5,275 bases of DNA from assembly GCA_030635945.1 (NCBI GenBank), contig DAOVXW010000054.1, forward strand, positions 1 through 5,275, written 5' to 3'. The notes below the pieces were generated by a model that made no database searches, was not told where the DNA came from, and saw only the letters and a program-made list of their open reading frames with translations. The stretch is from Dehalococcoidia bacterium (lineage in GTDB: Bacteria > Chloroflexota > Dehalococcoidia > Dehalococcoidales > G020351185). This document shows, piece after piece, positions 5,259 to 5,275 of this stretch. Numbering within the stretch: position 1 is the first letter of the stretch; every line of letters begins with the position of its first letter. The position numbers and the translations under genes were made by a program.

Positions 5259-5275
5259 TTCCTTTATTAAAGGAA
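5259..5275. repeat. Third hairpin repeat, cut by the window edge
   Basis: TTCCTTT (5259-5265) and AAAGGAA (5269-5275) form a perfect seven-base stem with loop ATT. The preceding CCCC (5255-5258) suggests the stem continues past the window, as in the two neighbouring copies. It appears to belong to the same repeat family, in an AT-richer version. Confidence 0.6.

Noticed and set aside
5161..5275. CRISPR array
   Set aside because: The repeats are not near-identical, are unevenly spaced, alternate in orientation and have no spacer-length unique segments.

Overview
All recognisable genes lie on the minus strand, so the window reads from right (base 5275) to left (base 1). The organism looks like an anaerobic bacterium, most plausibly Chloroflexota (Dehalococcoidia-like). 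The basis is the resemblance of the MetE-like, DUF6485 and phosphotransferase-kinase proteins to sequences I associate with that group, plus short hairpin repeats with CCCTTT/AAAGGG stems. This is an inference from protein resemblance, with no 16S or other marker in view.

Right end (about 5160-5275): no gene. It holds a cluster of three hairpin repeats with CCTTT/AAAGG cores. Two of them are diverged copies in opposite orientation, like the ends of a small non-autonomous element. The first copy runs into the ribosome binding site of the next gene.

4308-5159: a strikingly AT-rich 283-residue gene of unknown function with a possible HEPN-like motif. It looks acquired. 24 bases later comes a compact metabolic cluster (4283 to 2172): S-methyl-5'-thioadenosine phosphorylase, a UROD/MetE-superfamily methyltransferase-like protein, and a small cysteine-rich DUF6485 protein. 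The gaps are 9 and 12 bases. The first two suggest sulfur/methyl-group metabolism around methionine: the phosphorylase clears the MTA by-product of S-adenosylmethionine, and the MetE-like barrel probably moves a methyl group using bound zinc.

2097-2171: intergenic region with a good sigma-70-type promoter (TTGTCA, 17-base spacer, TATACT) that starts a second unit. This unit holds an unrecognised 221-residue protein (2096-1431) and a two-domain protein (1434 to beyond base 1) that fuses an aminoglycoside-phosphotransferase-like kinase to a P-loop kinase. These two overlap as TTGA, which suggests translational coupling. Three of the six genes start with TTG, each with a Shine-Dalgarno sequence nearby.
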